Below the pieces are notes generated by a model. The model did not search any database, was not told the origin of the DNA, and was given only the letters and a program-made list of their open reading frames with translations. From Psychrobacter immobilis (GTDB taxonomy: Bacteria; Pseudomonadota; Gammaproteobacteria; Pseudomonadales; Moraxellaceae), in NCBI RefSeq assembly GCF_904846285.1, contig NZ_CAJHAD010000014.1, positions 17,443 through 81,442 of the forward strand: 64,000 nucleotides of DNA. Direction: 5' to 3'. Below are positions 45,475 through 54,613 of this stretch, in pieces (position 1 is the first letter of the stretch; every line of letters starts with the position of its first letter). Position numbers and translations under genes: made by a program.

Positions 45475-47520
45475 ATGAAGCATAAAAAATTTCGCTCCAC
45501 TATTTTGATGCCGGTATTCATACCGACAGCTATCGTTATGATTTTATTGGTCATAGGCGCTTCTGTGAATCCAACAGCGGCCAGTAATCTATTCGGTGAA
45601 GTGCTGAGCTTTACCACGGCCACATTCGGCTGGTTTTATATGTTAGCAACCGCGTTATTTTTGATGTTTATTGTGGTGTTGGCGTTCTCACCCTATGGTT
45701 CTATCAAACTAGGACCTGACCATGGTGAGGCGCAGTATAATTTTATTGAATGGTTTGCGATGTTGTTTTCAGCAGGGTACGGGATTGCTTTGCTGTTTTA
45801 TGGGGTAGCTGAGCCGGTCACGCATTTTGCCACGCCGCCGCTATCAGAGCCACAAACCGTGGCTGCAGCAAAAGAAGCCATGCAGATTGCTTACTTCCAT
45901 TGGGGTTTTCATATTTGGGCAATCAATGGCGTAGTAGCCTTGACGCTGGCCTATTTTGCTTTCCGTCATGGTCTGCCATTGTCGATGCGCTCAACCTTAT
46001 ATCCTATAATAGGCGATAAGATTTATGGTCCTATTGGCCATGCGGTTGATGTATTTGCCATTTTGGGTACTTTATTTGGTTTGGCCACCAGTCTTGGTAT
46101 TTCAGTGTCGCAGATAAATACCGGTTTGAATTACCTAGTACCAAGCATCCCAGTCAATACAACCGTCCAAGTGATTGCAATTGTCTTGATTACGGGGCTG
46201 GCTTTGATATCGGTGCTGGCTGGGATGGATAAAGGGGTTAAACGCTTATCTATCTTAAATATGATACTGGCAACGGCGCTGATGCTGTTTGTATTTGCGG
46301 TAGGACCGACGATATTTATTCTAAACGCCTTTATGGAAAATACTGGTAGTTATTTGGGTAATATTGTCGAGCGTACCTTTAGTTTACAGGCGTATCAGCA
46401 AAGCGACTGGATTACCAGTTGGACACTATTTATTTTTGCTTGGACCATTTCTTGGTCGCCTTTTGTCGGTATATTTATTGCCAAAATCAGCCGTGGTCGT
46501 ACCATTCGCGAGTTTATCGTTGGCGTTATGCTAGTGCCTACCATCTTTACGTTCTTTTGGTTTGCGGTATTTGGTGATACAGCATTGCATATGATTATGA
46601 TTCAAGGCTATGATTCGCTTATTACCGAAGTGCAGAACAACCAAGCAATTGCGTTGTTTAAATTGCTTGAGAATTTACCTTTTACCCAAGTGGTCTCTGT
46701 ACTTGCCGTCGTGCTTATTATTACCTTTTTTATCACCTCGTCTGACTCAGGCTCGCTCGTGATTGACTCGTTAGCAGCAGGCGGGCGTAGTGACACACCC
46801 GCGTGGCAGCGCACGTTTTGGGTATTGATACTTGGCGTTGTTGCCTCTGTACTTCTGCTTGCAGGCGGGTTACAAGCGTTGCAAACAGCAGCCATTGTCA
46901 GTGCATTACCCTTTACTATTATTATTTTGATTGCGATGTACGGGATGTGGCGCGCGCTGCGTATCGAAGGTCATCGCAATCAAAGCTTGGCCAATGATAA
47001 TCATTTGCCGCCGCATCTGTTGAAACTAGATGCATGGCGTGACCGTATTGATTATATGACCCAGCAGCCAACGCGTGAAAAAGTACTAAATTATATTAAA
47101 GGTACGATTTTATCGTCGATGAATGAAGTTGCAGAGAAGTTTGCCGAAACGGGTTGGTTACCTGAAGTAAATTATGACGAAGTCAATGATCGCGTGGTAT
47201 TTGAGCTAAGGGGCGGCGATAACGTCGAATTCTGGTACGAGGTGCGCTTATCAGAGCATGAAGCGCCTGATTATTATACGGAAGATATGGCGAATAAACT
47301 GCCGCAAGAGCATCATTATCGGGCGGAAGTTTATCTGCGCCGTGGCGGGCAAACCTATGACTTATATGGCTATCAGCCAGAGTCGGTGATTAACGATATC
47401 ATTGATCAGTTTGAGAAATATTTGCACTTTATTAATATATCGCCTGATATTTTGCCGTGGCGTATGCAAGTACATGATAATGATATTACCTTGGAGCGTG
47501 GCAGTGTCTTTGATAAGTAG
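45475..47520 (+). CDS. betT: BCCT-family choline/betaine transporter
   Basis: 681-aa inner-membrane carrier with twelve helices and a roughly 170-residue cytoplasmic C-terminal domain, matching the E. coli BetT length (677 aa). Signatures: FIEWFAMLFSAGYGIALLFYG, WTISWSPFVGIFIAKISRG (the conserved aromatic substrate box of helix 8) and TSSDSGSLVID. It is likely a high-affinity choline importer used for making the osmoprotectant betaine; the C-terminal domain senses osmotic stress in BetT. No betA/betB/betI are adjacent. The stop codon lies in the first unit of the tandem repeat at 47505. Confidence 0.92.
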   Translation: MKHKKFRSTILMPVFIPTAIVMILLVIGASVNPTAASNLFGEVLSFTTATFGWFYMLATALFLMFIVVLAFSPYGSIKLGPDHGEAQYNFIEWFAMLFSAGYGIALLFYGVAEPVTHFATPPLSEPQTVAAAKEAMQIAYFHWGFHIWAINGVVALTLAYFAFRHGLPLSMRSTLYPIIGDKIYGPIGHAVDVFAILGTLFGLATSLGISVSQINTGLNYLVPSIPVNTTVQVIAIVLITGLALISVLAGMDKGVKRLSILNMILATALMLFVFAVGPTIFILNAFMENTGSYLGNIVERTFSLQAYQQSDWITSWTLFIFAWTISWSPFVGIFIAKISRGRTIREFIVGVMLVPTIFTFFWFAVFGDTALHMIMIQGYDSLITEVQNNQAIALFKLLENLPFTQVVSVLAVVLIITFFITSSDSGSLVIDSLAAGGRSDTPAWQRTFWVLILGVVASVLLLAGGLQALQTAAIVSALPFTIIILIAMYGMWRALRIEGHRNQSLANDNHLPPHLLKLDAWRDRIDYMTQQPTREKVLNYIKGTILSSMNEVAEKFAETGWLPEVNYDEVNDRVVFELRGGDNVEFWYEVRLSEHEAPDYYTEDMANKLPQEHHYRAEVYLRRGGQTYDLYGYQPESVINDIIDQFEKYLHFINISPDILPWRMQVHDNDITLERGSVFDK

Positions 47521-47600
47521 TGTCTTTGATAAGTAGTGTCTTTGATAAGTAGTGTCTTTGATAAGTAGTGTCTTTGATAAGTGATGTGTTTGATAAACAG
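47505..47600. repeat. 16-bp tandem array spanning the betT stop codon
   Basis: Unit TGTCTTTGATAAGTAG occurs at 47505-47520 and then three more perfect times (to 47568). A fifth copy ends GA instead of AG (47569-47584), and a sixth is degenerate (TGTGTTTGATAAACAG, 47585-47600). The first copy encodes the last residues (Val-Phe-Asp-Lys) and the TAG stop, so changes in copy number downstream leave the protein unchanged. Confidence 0.9.
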
Positions 47601-47712
47601 GTATTTTGCCAATCAAACTTTACGCAGTAAATGATTGTCTCAATCACTTGCAATAAAGTTAAGAACCCTTAGAATAACGACTTGTTTTCACTATGAATCA
47701 AGCCGTTTTTCT

Positions 47713-48750
47713 ATGTCTATAAATAATCCAGTGTCTAATCAATCATCAGCACAAACTGCTAATGACCATCCTTTATTGCAGCCCTTAGTCATTGGCGGTT
47801 TGACTATTGAAAACCGTTTGATGGTCGCCCCGATGGCTGGCGTGACGGATAATCCATTTCGAAGATTGTGTAAATCGTTTGGTGCTGGTCATGCAGTCAG
47901 TGAGATGATTATCGCGGATACGGCACTTTATGCGCGCAAAAAATCACTTTACCGTGCCAATTTTGATAACGAGATTGCGCCTATTTCTGCGCAAATAGCC
48001 GGCGCGGAACCGGATAAATTGGCGCAAGCGGCACGTTATCAGATAGATAATGGTGCACAGATTATTGATATAAATATGGGCTGTCCTGCGAAAAAGGTTT
48101 GCCGTAGATTGGCGGGCTCTGCATTACTGCAAGATGAAGATTTGGTCGCGCGCTTGCTAGATGCGGCGGCGGGTGCAGTCGATGCGCCTGTGACGTTAAA
48201 AACGCGCTTGGGCTATGAGAATGGGCGTGAGAATATTTTGCGCGTCGCCAAGCGTGCAGAGCAGGCGGGTATTGCCGCGATTGCCATTCACGGGCGTACG
48301 CGTGAGGACATGTATACCGGCGAGGCGCGTTACGAGCTGATACGTGAGGTCAAAGAAAGCATCAGTATTCCAGTGATTGCCAATGGCGATATCGATAGCG
48401 CGCAAAAAGCGCAACGCGTCTATGAGCTAACCGGTTGTGACGCGGTGATGATAGGTCGGGCCGCGCAAGGGCAGCCTTGGATATTTCGCGATATCGAACA
48501 TTTTTTGCGTACAGGCGAGAGCCTAGCTGCACCAAGCGTGAGCGAGATAAAAGAGATTGTACTGGCGCATTTGCAAGAGTTATATGAGTTTTATGGCGAA
48601 TACTCAGGCTGCCGAATTGCTCGCAAGCACATTGCGTGGTATACGACCGGCATTCCTAATTCCAACGCTTTTCGCCAAGCCATGTATGGTGAAGAGAGTA
48701 CCGCTGGGCAGTTTCGCGTGGTCGAAGATTTTTTTTATGCTCACGAATAG
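47713..48750 (+). CDS. dusB: tRNA-dihydrouridine synthase B
   Basis: About 345 aa, FMN-dependent enzyme that reduces uridine in the tRNA D-loop. TIM-barrel signatures: MVAPMAGVTDNPFRRL, DINMGCPAKKVCRRLAGSAL with the catalytic Cys, and VMIGRAAQGQPWIF. ATG 47713 (MSINNPVSNQ) is the best start. An in-frame TTG at 47635 would add 26 residues. A short overlapping out-of-frame ATG at 47693 ends at 47722. No fis gene follows, unlike in enterobacteria. Confidence 0.93.
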   Translation: MSINNPVSNQSSAQTANDHPLLQPLVIGGLTIENRLMVAPMAGVTDNPFRRLCKSFGAGHAVSEMIIADTALYARKKSLYRANFDNEIAPISAQIAGAEPDKLAQAARYQIDNGAQIIDINMGCPAKKVCRRLAGSALLQDEDLVARLLDAAAGAVDAPVTLKTRLGYENGRENILRVAKRAEQAGIAAIAIHGRTREDMYTGEARYELIREVKESISIPVIANGDIDSAQKAQRVYELTGCDAVMIGRAAQGQPWIFRDIEHFLRTGESLAAPSVSEIKEIVLAHLQELYEFYGEYSGCRIARKHIAWYTTGIPNSNAFRQAMYGEESTAGQFRVVEDFFYAHE

Positions 48751-48915
48751 CAATAAACGCCCATTCTAAGCATTAAAGCTATTAATAAACGCTTAATTGC
48801 TAATAGTTATCCAATTAAATGTACTTTGTTGCCTATTTATTAACTTTATTCCAATTATATTTGCTATGCTTTAGGCGAACATTAATGGATATATTATTTA
48901 CAAAAAGGATTTTTT

Positions 48916-49803
48916 ATGGCCAATCCCACAAAAAAAGCAATCAGCAAAGCGGTCAAAGATAAGCATATTATTATCACAGGGGCATCAAGTGGTATTGGTG
49001 AGCGTACGGCCTATTTGCTCAGTGAATGTGGCGCTCATGTTATCTTGTTGGCACGTACCGAAGACAAATTAAAAGCCGTTAAAGACACTATCGAGGAGCT
49101 TGGTGGCAATGCCACTTATTACCCTTGCGATTTGACCAATATGGATGATATTGAAACAGTTAGTACGCAAATTTTAGCAGATTTTGGTCATGTAGATGTG
49201 TTGGTCAATAACGCTGGTCGCTCAATTCGCCGCTCGGTGCACGAGTCTATAGATCGCTTCCATGATTTTGAACGTACCATGGATATTAATTACTTTGGCG
49301 CCGTTAAAATAGTTCTTGGGTTTTTACCGACGATGATTGAACGTCAAACTGGTCAGATCGTTAATATCTCATCCATTGGTGTGCTGGCAAACAGCCCGCG
49401 CTTTGCCGCTTATGTCGCCTCAAAATCGGCATTGGATGCTTTTAGCCGCTGCTTAGCCGCTGAAGTAAAAGGCGATAATGTCACGATTACCAATATCTTT
49501 ATGCCTTTGGTGCGTACGCCGATGATTGAGCCTACTAAGCTTTATCGTTACATGCCTGCGCTTATGCCTGATGAAGCGGCGATGATGGTTGCCAAAGCTA
49601 TTGTCCATAAGCCAAACAGTATCGCTAGCAACATGGGTAAATTTGCCTCGGCGACTTATTCATTAGCACCAGCCATCAACGTTGGTATTCAATCGATGGG
49701 TTATCGTATTTTCCCAAGTACTCGTGCTGGATTGACGAGTGATAAAAAACCAAATATTGCTCAGCGTGCCTTTGCCAGAATTTTACCGGGTGAACATCAC
49801 TAA
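48916..49803 (+). CDS. acr1: Acr1-like fatty acyl-CoA reductase (short-chain dehydrogenase)
   Basis: 295 aa, the same length as Acinetobacter Acr1. NAD(P)-binding TGASSGIGERTAYLLS (about 21-36), the catalytic Ser and Tyr-x-x-x-Lys in AAYVASKSALDAFSRCL, the segment VHESIDRFHDFERTMDINYF and the C-terminal PGEH all match Acr1 closely by recall. Acr1 reduces long-chain acyl-CoA to fatty aldehyde, a step toward wax esters. A clear AAAAAGGAT ribosome binding site and a strong terminator make it a single-gene unit. Whether the product is an aldehyde or alcohol cannot be read from sequence. Confidence 0.85.
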   Translation: MANPTKKAISKAVKDKHIIITGASSGIGERTAYLLSECGAHVILLARTEDKLKAVKDTIEELGGNATYYPCDLTNMDDIETVSTQILADFGHVDVLVNNAGRSIRRSVHESIDRFHDFERTMDINYFGAVKIVLGFLPTMIERQTGQIVNISSIGVLANSPRFAAYVASKSALDAFSRCLAAEVKGDNVTITNIFMPLVRTPMIEPTKLYRYMPALMPDEAAMMVAKAIVHKPNSIASNMGKFASATYSLAPAINVGIQSMGYRIFPSTRAGLTSDKKPNIAQRAFARILPGEHH

Positions 49804-49824
49804 GATAATATGTCTGATGAATTT

Positions 49825-49856
49825 AAAAAAAGAGATACTACGGTATCTCTTTTTAA
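49825..49856 (+). terminator. Terminator after the Acr1-like gene
   Basis: AAAAAGAGATAC (49827-49838) pairs with GTATCTCTTTTT (49843-49854), 12 bp, 4-nt loop, T run. Confidence 0.85.
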
Positions 49857-49911
49857 TGTATTAAAATTACTTATACTTCTATAAATTAGTAAGGTAGCAG
49901 ATTGTTATTTA

Positions 49912-49966
49912 CCATAACGTCCGTTATGGGAACATGATCAGTGCGCTATACAGGAGTCGAACTGCT
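49912..49966 (-). other. 18-bp palindrome and tRNA 3'-end-like scrap
   Basis: CCATAACG-TC-CGTTATGG (49912-49929) is a perfect palindrome with 8-bp arms. Just beside it, on the minus strand (49966-49939), AGCAGTTCGACTCCTGTATA then GCGCAC resembles a tRNA T-loop (TTCGACT) and acceptor end, but one T-stem G is missing and no CCA follows. No complete cloverleaf is present. It may be a remnant of an integration site. Confidence 0.3.
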
Positions 49967-50049
49967 AGCGCTATATATAAATTTAACAAAGACGAAATTA
50001 CTGGCATAGTTTAGACAATCTGACATCTAATAAATAGGAGTACCTGAAA

Positions 50050-50337
50050 GTGGAGATAAAACTGATGCCTGAGTATGAATGTTTTCCATTATGGGGGTAC
50101 ATAGATAACGAGTTAAACAATATTGATCCAGATGGTTTAAAAATAAGCCGAAACTTAAAGAGTGATTTAAGTCACTGGGCAAATAGGTACGAATCTACAT
50201 ATTTGAAAGAAAATCCTGTAGCTTCTGGATTATTAAGTAGTTCTGAAGAAAAAGAGTTCATTGAAGAAGGTTGTATTTTGAGAGATAGATTACAGTCTGA
50301 GTTAGGTTCTAACTACGAAATATTCCTACAGCTGTGA
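50050..50337 (+). CDS. Small conserved protein, immunity-like family
   Basis: 95 aa, starting GTG with AGGAG nine nt upstream; EIKLMPEYECFPLW is the conserved beginning I recall for a widespread small family found with or without polymorphic toxins. Later IDPDGLKISRNLKSDLSHWA and the acidic SSSEEKEFIEEGCILRDRLQ are consistent with that family. No toxin gene is nearby, so it would be an orphan immunity protein or an unrelated housekeeping factor. AT content is higher than in the neighbours, suggesting transfer. Both a GTG (50050) and an ATG (50065) start are possible. Confidence 0.6.
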   Translation: MEIKLMPEYECFPLWGYIDNELNNIDPDGLKISRNLKSDLSHWANRYESTYLKENPVASGLLSSSEEKEFIEEGCILRDRLQSELGSNYEIFLQL

Positions 50338-50439
50338 GTTAATTTAAGGTATACCCTAAGGGAACCAGTTATTTCACCCCTTAAACCTATTAACAGACCA
50401 CTTAAAACAGACTGCTATAATGGAACCACTTATAACAGA

Positions 50440-50904
50440 CTAGCCAAACACACGCCACATTATCCAAAATAACCCTGCCATAACCACAGCAATGACCAAT
50501 AGCCGCTTTGCCCAATAAGGAATTAACGGCTTTTTATAACCCAAATCATTGAGCTGACTGTCAACGCCATCTTGTAGACTTTGGAAGCCTTGCTCCGTTG
50601 GCGTGGTTTTAACGCGAGTCTTCGTCAAGCGCTCCGACTCTTCTTCTACTTGCTCTCTATCAAAGCTAAAAGCTTGGCTTGGGATACCTTGTTTATTAGC
50701 GATAGTCGTGAGGGTTTGCTGCTGCTGGTTCTTTAGCGCAAGCTCATAAGCATCTATGCAAGATTTGGCGGCATCCATACTGATACTTTCATCGGCGGCC
50801 AATGTTTTAATCGCCTGCACCAAATTGCCTTTTTCGACCATCATCATAACGGCTTTTGGCAGTTTTTTATTAGCGGGCTTTGAGCCTGAATCAGAGTCAA
50901 ACAT
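50440..50904 (-). CDS. L7/L12-CTD-like membrane-anchored protein
   Basis: 154 aa. Residues about 15-55 (KAVMMMVEKGNLVQAIKTLA) resemble the C-terminal fold of ribosomal protein L7/L12, which also appears as a stand-alone domain. A charged linker leads to a C-terminal hydrophobic helix (LLVIAVVMAGLFWIMWRVFG), so it is probably tail-anchored in the inner membrane. AAGGAC precedes the start. Function unknown; the domain match is moderate. Confidence 0.6.
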   Translation of the reverse strand: MFDSDSGSKPANKKLPKAVMMMVEKGNLVQAIKTLAADESISMDAAKSCIDAYELALKNQQQQTLTTIANKQGIPSQAFSFDREQVEEESERLTKTRVKTTPTEQGFQSLQDGVDSQLNDLGYKKPLIPYWAKRLLVIAVVMAGLFWIMWRVFG

Positions 50905-50976
50905 GACAGTCCTTATTTGGGTGGGATACTAGGTAGGTGAGAGTATTATAACCATTTTATCGCCGCAAAATTCAAG

Positions 50977-51019
50977 CAAAAAAATACCGCAGTCATCATT
51001 ATGTCTGCGGTATTTTTTA
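50977..51019 (-). terminator. Terminator after ppa
   Basis: AAAAAATACCGCAG (50979-50992) pairs with CTGCGGTATTTTTT (51005-51018), 14-bp perfect stem and 12-nt loop, with T runs on both strands. Confidence 0.88.
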
Positions 51020-51082
51020 TGGCGCTTATCGTATTCTAATAAAAGATTGCAATAAACGCTTTTTTAAATTATCTGGGATAAT

Positions 51083-51613
51083 TTATAGGTCTTTCCAACG
51101 TTGGATAGACTCTTTGATGACTTCTTTAGCTTCTGCAACGTCACCCCAAGATTCGACCACCGTTGTACCGGCTTTTTTAAGGTCTTTATAGTGGCTGAAA
51201 TGGAATTGTAACTGGTTGATTAGCTGCTTTGGTAAATCTTCTAGGCTATTGTAAGCATTGCCTGTATCACGGTCGTCAGCAGGTACGACAACGATTTTGT
51301 CATCAACTTCGCCATCATCAACGAATTTCATGACGCCAATGACTTTTGCCTTTAAGAAAATACCAGTCGGTAAAGGCTGTTCTGTGATGATTAGGGCATC
51401 TAACTCATCGCCATCTTCATCAAGGGTTTGCGGGATGAAACCATAGTTACAAGGTTTGGCAAAAATCTGTGGATCAACACGGTCAAGCTCAAATACGGCC
51501 AACTCGCGATTCCACTCAATTTTATGGCTGCTGCCGGTTGGGATTTCTACTACCACATTAATGATGCCACCATCGACGTCGCCTGCGTCCAAAATTTTAT
51601 TAAAATCTGCCAT
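51083..51613 (-). CDS. ppa: Inorganic pyrophosphatase
   Basis: About 176-aa family I cytoplasmic enzyme hydrolysing PPi. Active-site acidic cluster in DEDGDELDALIIT and further metal ligands in DDGEVDDKIV; VEIPTGSSHKIEW is the conserved N-terminal motif. ATG 51613 has GGAG seven nt upstream, so the upstream TTG is not used. It is monocistronic with a strong terminator. Confidence 0.96.
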   Translation of the reverse strand: MADFNKILDAGDVDGGIINVVVEIPTGSSHKIEWNRELAVFELDRVDPQIFAKPCNYGFIPQTLDEDGDELDALIITEQPLPTGIFLKAKVIGVMKFVDDGEVDDKIVVVPADDRDTGNAYNSLEDLPKQLINQLQFHFSHYKDLKKAGTTVVESWGDVAEAKEVIKESIQRWKDL

Positions 51614-51835
51614 AAATTGCTCCAATGTACTTTTGTTATGAATGCTTCAGTGATAAAGGGTTAAATGTTGGCGCGCTAAGGTTATTGCTGCGCCCAATTT
51701 GTGCCGCCTGCGATTATAACAACTTTGACTCAAATTTTCTCACAATGCTTAAGTCTAAGCGTGCACGATATTATGCAAAAAAGGATTATGCAAAAACTAT
51801 ATTAAAAAAAACAGTGTAAGAAAGACTTAGAGAAA

Positions 51836-52711
51836 TTACTTTGGGGCGAGCGCACGTAATTGGATATGTCCAGCATGGCGCTTAGCAATATTATCGATAA
51901 GCTTTTGAGTGACTTGTTCATAGCTTAAAGCGTTAGATGTTAGCTGAAGTGGGTTTGCAATTGGCTGAAGAGATTTTTCAGCTGACTGCGCGCGCGTTTG
52001 CTCATTCATGGCAACAAAGTCAACCAATCGTAGCATTTGCATCCCAGCATAGCCGCAGGGATTAATCGCATTAAAGGCCGATAAATCACAATCTAAATTA
52101 ATTGCGACCCCATGATAACTAAAACCATGCTTGATTTTAAAACCAAGAGAAGCAATTTTGCCTAGCATAATGGCGTCATCAGGAAGTGTGTGAGAGAGTG
52201 GTTGATAGTTCTCGTTGATAGTAGTATTGATATGGCTATATAAATAAACACCGGGCGCATCACGGCGCGCATGGGCGCTGATATCGGCACTGGTATTGAC
52301 GCTATTAGATGCGTGGCTTTTTAAGCAGTCATTGATCACATCTTCAATCGCTTGCTCGGCGTGCGATACCATGTTACGCACACTCCAACCTAGACTTTCC
52401 AAATCAAACAACCAATAGATAACCAGCTGCCCATGACCGTGCCACGTCACCTGACCCCCGCGGTCGGTCTTGATAATAGGCGTATTGGTACGTTGCAGGA
52501 TATGCTCTTCTTTACCGGCTTGTCCAAGCGTATAGACATCATTATGATCAACAATCCATAACTCGTCAGGGGTACGCAGACCTTGCTCTTTTTTGAGGGC
52601 GATACGCGCCAATGTGCGTGACAGCATGGCATCAAGGGTGGGTACGTAATCGGCAGCTGAAAGCGTTTTGCTTATAAGCATGTCATTGAGTGATTGTGTG
52701 ACGTTTTGCAT
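51836..52711 (-). CDS. lipB: Octanoyltransferase
   Basis: 291 aa. It transfers octanoyl from ACP to apo-lipoyl domains, so it supplies the lipoyl groups needed by AceF in this window. The signature RGGQVTWHGHGQLVIYW at about 84-100, the Lys in GKIASLGFKIKHGFSYHGVA, and the Cys in NPCGYAGMQM are all present. It is longer than the usual 210-220 aa, with an insertion between about 145 and 175 and a C-terminal extension. lipA is not adjacent. Confidence 0.93.
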   Translation of the reverse strand: MQNVTQSLNDMLISKTLSAADYVPTLDAMLSRTLARIALKKEQGLRTPDELWIVDHNDVYTLGQAGKEEHILQRTNTPIIKTDRGGQVTWHGHGQLVIYWLFDLESLGWSVRNMVSHAEQAIEDVINDCLKSHASNSVNTSADISAHARRDAPGVYLYSHINTTINENYQPLSHTLPDDAIMLGKIASLGFKIKHGFSYHGVAINLDCDLSAFNAINPCGYAGMQMLRLVDFVAMNEQTRAQSAEKSLQPIANPLQLTSNALSYEQVTQKLIDNIAKRHAGHIQLRALAPK

Positions 52712-53131
52712 GAGAATGATTGTCTTATGATTTTGTTATTAAAAAGGGTGTTCAATATTGAGATTTAGTGTAGCAGTTTTAGCATTTGTGCCCAAATCTA
52801 AATTTTATCATTTGCGCTATGGGTTAATTTATACAGCTTTGATAAAAATGCTGATAAATTCCTGCAATATAAGCCTTAGCTGACACGTATTTCATACAAA
52901 CCCAGTAGTCAATCAAAGGTGCTGTTCATTCATTGGTCAATGCGCTACATTAAACGGCATTGAATAAAATAGTGTTAAGCCGCATTGAATGGAATCTCAT
53001 GCGCTTTTTTATTTTAGCGAATGCTAATTTTAATGGCTGTTTTTTAGTGAAGGCTTATTTTAATGACCATACATCAGAGTCTTAAATCTATGATAGCGTA
53101 CCGACTCTAACGCATATGACAAGGAAGATAA
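52712..53131. other. Intergenic region, lipB / aldehyde dehydrogenase
   Basis: 420 bp without a gene; promoters for the divergent genes must be here. It contains short imperfect direct repeats: GCATTGAAT twice (about 52950-52990) and TTTTAATGGC/TTTTAATGACC (about 53030-53065). Nothing else is supported. Confidence 0.4.
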
Positions 53132-54613
53132 ATGACTGATAATAATCAAACGACTGCGTTTCAAAACGAGCTAGCTTCAAACCATACCAATGATGCACAC
53201 GAATCCCTTAGCATCGTTAAGAGCGTCGCTGATATGCAGGCGCAATTTTCGCGTCTGCAAAAACTGAGCCGCACGCAACCTATCAATGATTGGGCCACGC
53301 GTGAAAATCAGCTCGACAATTTAGAGGTGATGCTGAGCGACACTCAAGAATTACTTGCCAAAGCGATTAGCGCTGATTTTGGTTATCGCAGTGAGTCGGA
53401 AACTCAATTTGCTGAGTTGTTTCCAAGCTTTACTGGTATTAGTCATGCCAAAAAGAATGGTAAGAAATGGATGAAGCCTCAGCGTGTATCGATTTCAGCG
53501 CTTTATATGCCGGCTCATAATGAGATTCAACCGCAGCCATTGGGCGTAGTCGGTATTATGGTGCCTTGGAATTACCCACTATTTTTAGCAGTGGGCCCGA
53601 TGATTGATGCGTTGGCAGCGGGCAATCGCATTATGATTAAGATGAGCGAGGCCGCACCGCAATTTGCTCAAACCTTTGCTGAGACTATTTCACGTTATTT
53701 TTCACCGGATATGGTTTCTGTGGTCATTGGCGAAGTTGAGATTGCCGAAGCCTTTAGTAAACTGCCTTTTGACCATTTATTGTACACGGGCTCGACCGCG
53801 GTCGGCAAAAAGGTCATGGCGGCGGCGGCACCGAACTTAACGCCAGTCACCCTTGAGCTTGGTGGTAAGTCGCCGGTTGTCATTTTAGAAGGTGCCAACT
53901 TAGAAAATGCCGTCAATCGCGTGATGATGGGCAAAACGCTTAACGCAGGTCAGACCTGTATTGCGCCTGATTATGTACTGCTGCAGCGTCAATATCATAA
54001 AGAGTTTATTCGTCTGGCAAAAGAGTGGATGGAAAAACATTATCCCAATATTCAAGACAATCCTGACTACTCGCACATCATTAACGGCGAGCAGTTTAAA
54101 CGCGTAAAAGGCTATCTTGATGGTTTAGCAGGCGAGAATATTCATCAGCTGACTGATACTGCTGCTGATATCGACAGCCGCTTGATGCCACCAGTAATTG
54201 TCAGTGAGCCTGCCTCTGATAGCGATGTTATGCAAAACGAGATTTTTGCGCCGATTTTACCGCTGATGCACTATGATAACCTTGATGACGCTATTGATTT
54301 TATCAATGAGCGTCCACGCCCGTTGGCACTCTATGTCTTTGGTGACAACAGCAGCGAGATAGATCAGGTGCGTAATAACACGGTATCGGGCGGTCTTTGC
54401 ATCAATGAAGTCATCATGCATGTGGCGCAGCACGACTTGCCATTTGGCGGAGTTGGGCACTCAGGTACGGGCGCTTATCACGGTAAAGCTGGCTTTGAGC
54501 GTCTTAGTCATATGAAGCCTGTCTTTGTACAATCGAAGTTGAATGGCCTTAATATTTTACTACCGCCATACGGTGGCTTGTTCAAAAAAGCTATGGCGCT
54601 GTTTTTAAAATAA
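53132..54613 (+). CDS. Aldehyde dehydrogenase, coniferyl-aldehyde dehydrogenase type
   Basis: 493 aa. NAD(P) fold with GGKSPVVIL and the catalytic Cys in LNAGQTCIAPDYVLL (about 276); the general base Glu is in TLELGGKSP. The GQTCIAPDYVL pattern is typical of coniferyl-aldehyde dehydrogenase (CalB) and fatty-aldehyde dehydrogenases (class 3). It would oxidise aldehydes, possibly fatty aldehydes such as those from Acr1, but this link is inference. A hydrophobic C-terminus (LLPPYGGLFKKAMALFLK) may sit on the membrane. Confidence 0.9.
   Translation: MTDNNQTTAFQNELASNHTNDAHESLSIVKSVADMQAQFSRLQKLSRTQPINDWATRENQLDNLEVMLSDTQELLAKAISADFGYRSESETQFAELFPSFTGISHAKKNGKKWMKPQRVSISALYMPAHNEIQPQPLGVVGIMVPWNYPLFLAVGPMIDALAAGNRIMIKMSEAAPQFAQTFAETISRYFSPDMVSVVIGEVEIAEAFSKLPFDHLLYTGSTAVGKKVMAAAAPNLTPVTLELGGKSPVVILEGANLENAVNRVMMGKTLNAGQTCIAPDYVLLQRQYHKEFIRLAKEWMEKHYPNIQDNPDYSHIINGEQFKRVKGYLDGLAGENIHQLTDTAADIDSRLMPPVIVSEPASDSDVMQNEIFAPILPLMHYDNLDDAIDFINERPRPLALYVFGDNSSEIDQVRNNTVSGGLCINEVIMHVAQHDLPFGGVGHSGTGAYHGKAGFERLSHMKPVFVQSKLNGLNILLPPYGGLFKKAMALFLK

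Noticed and set aside
47362..47616. Minus-strand frames with repeated LIKDTTYQRHY
   Set aside because: Artefact of the 16-bp tandem array read antisense to betT.
47693..47722. Nine-codon frame overlapping the dusB start
   Set aside because: Could be a leader peptide, but there is no ribosome binding site and nothing else supports it.
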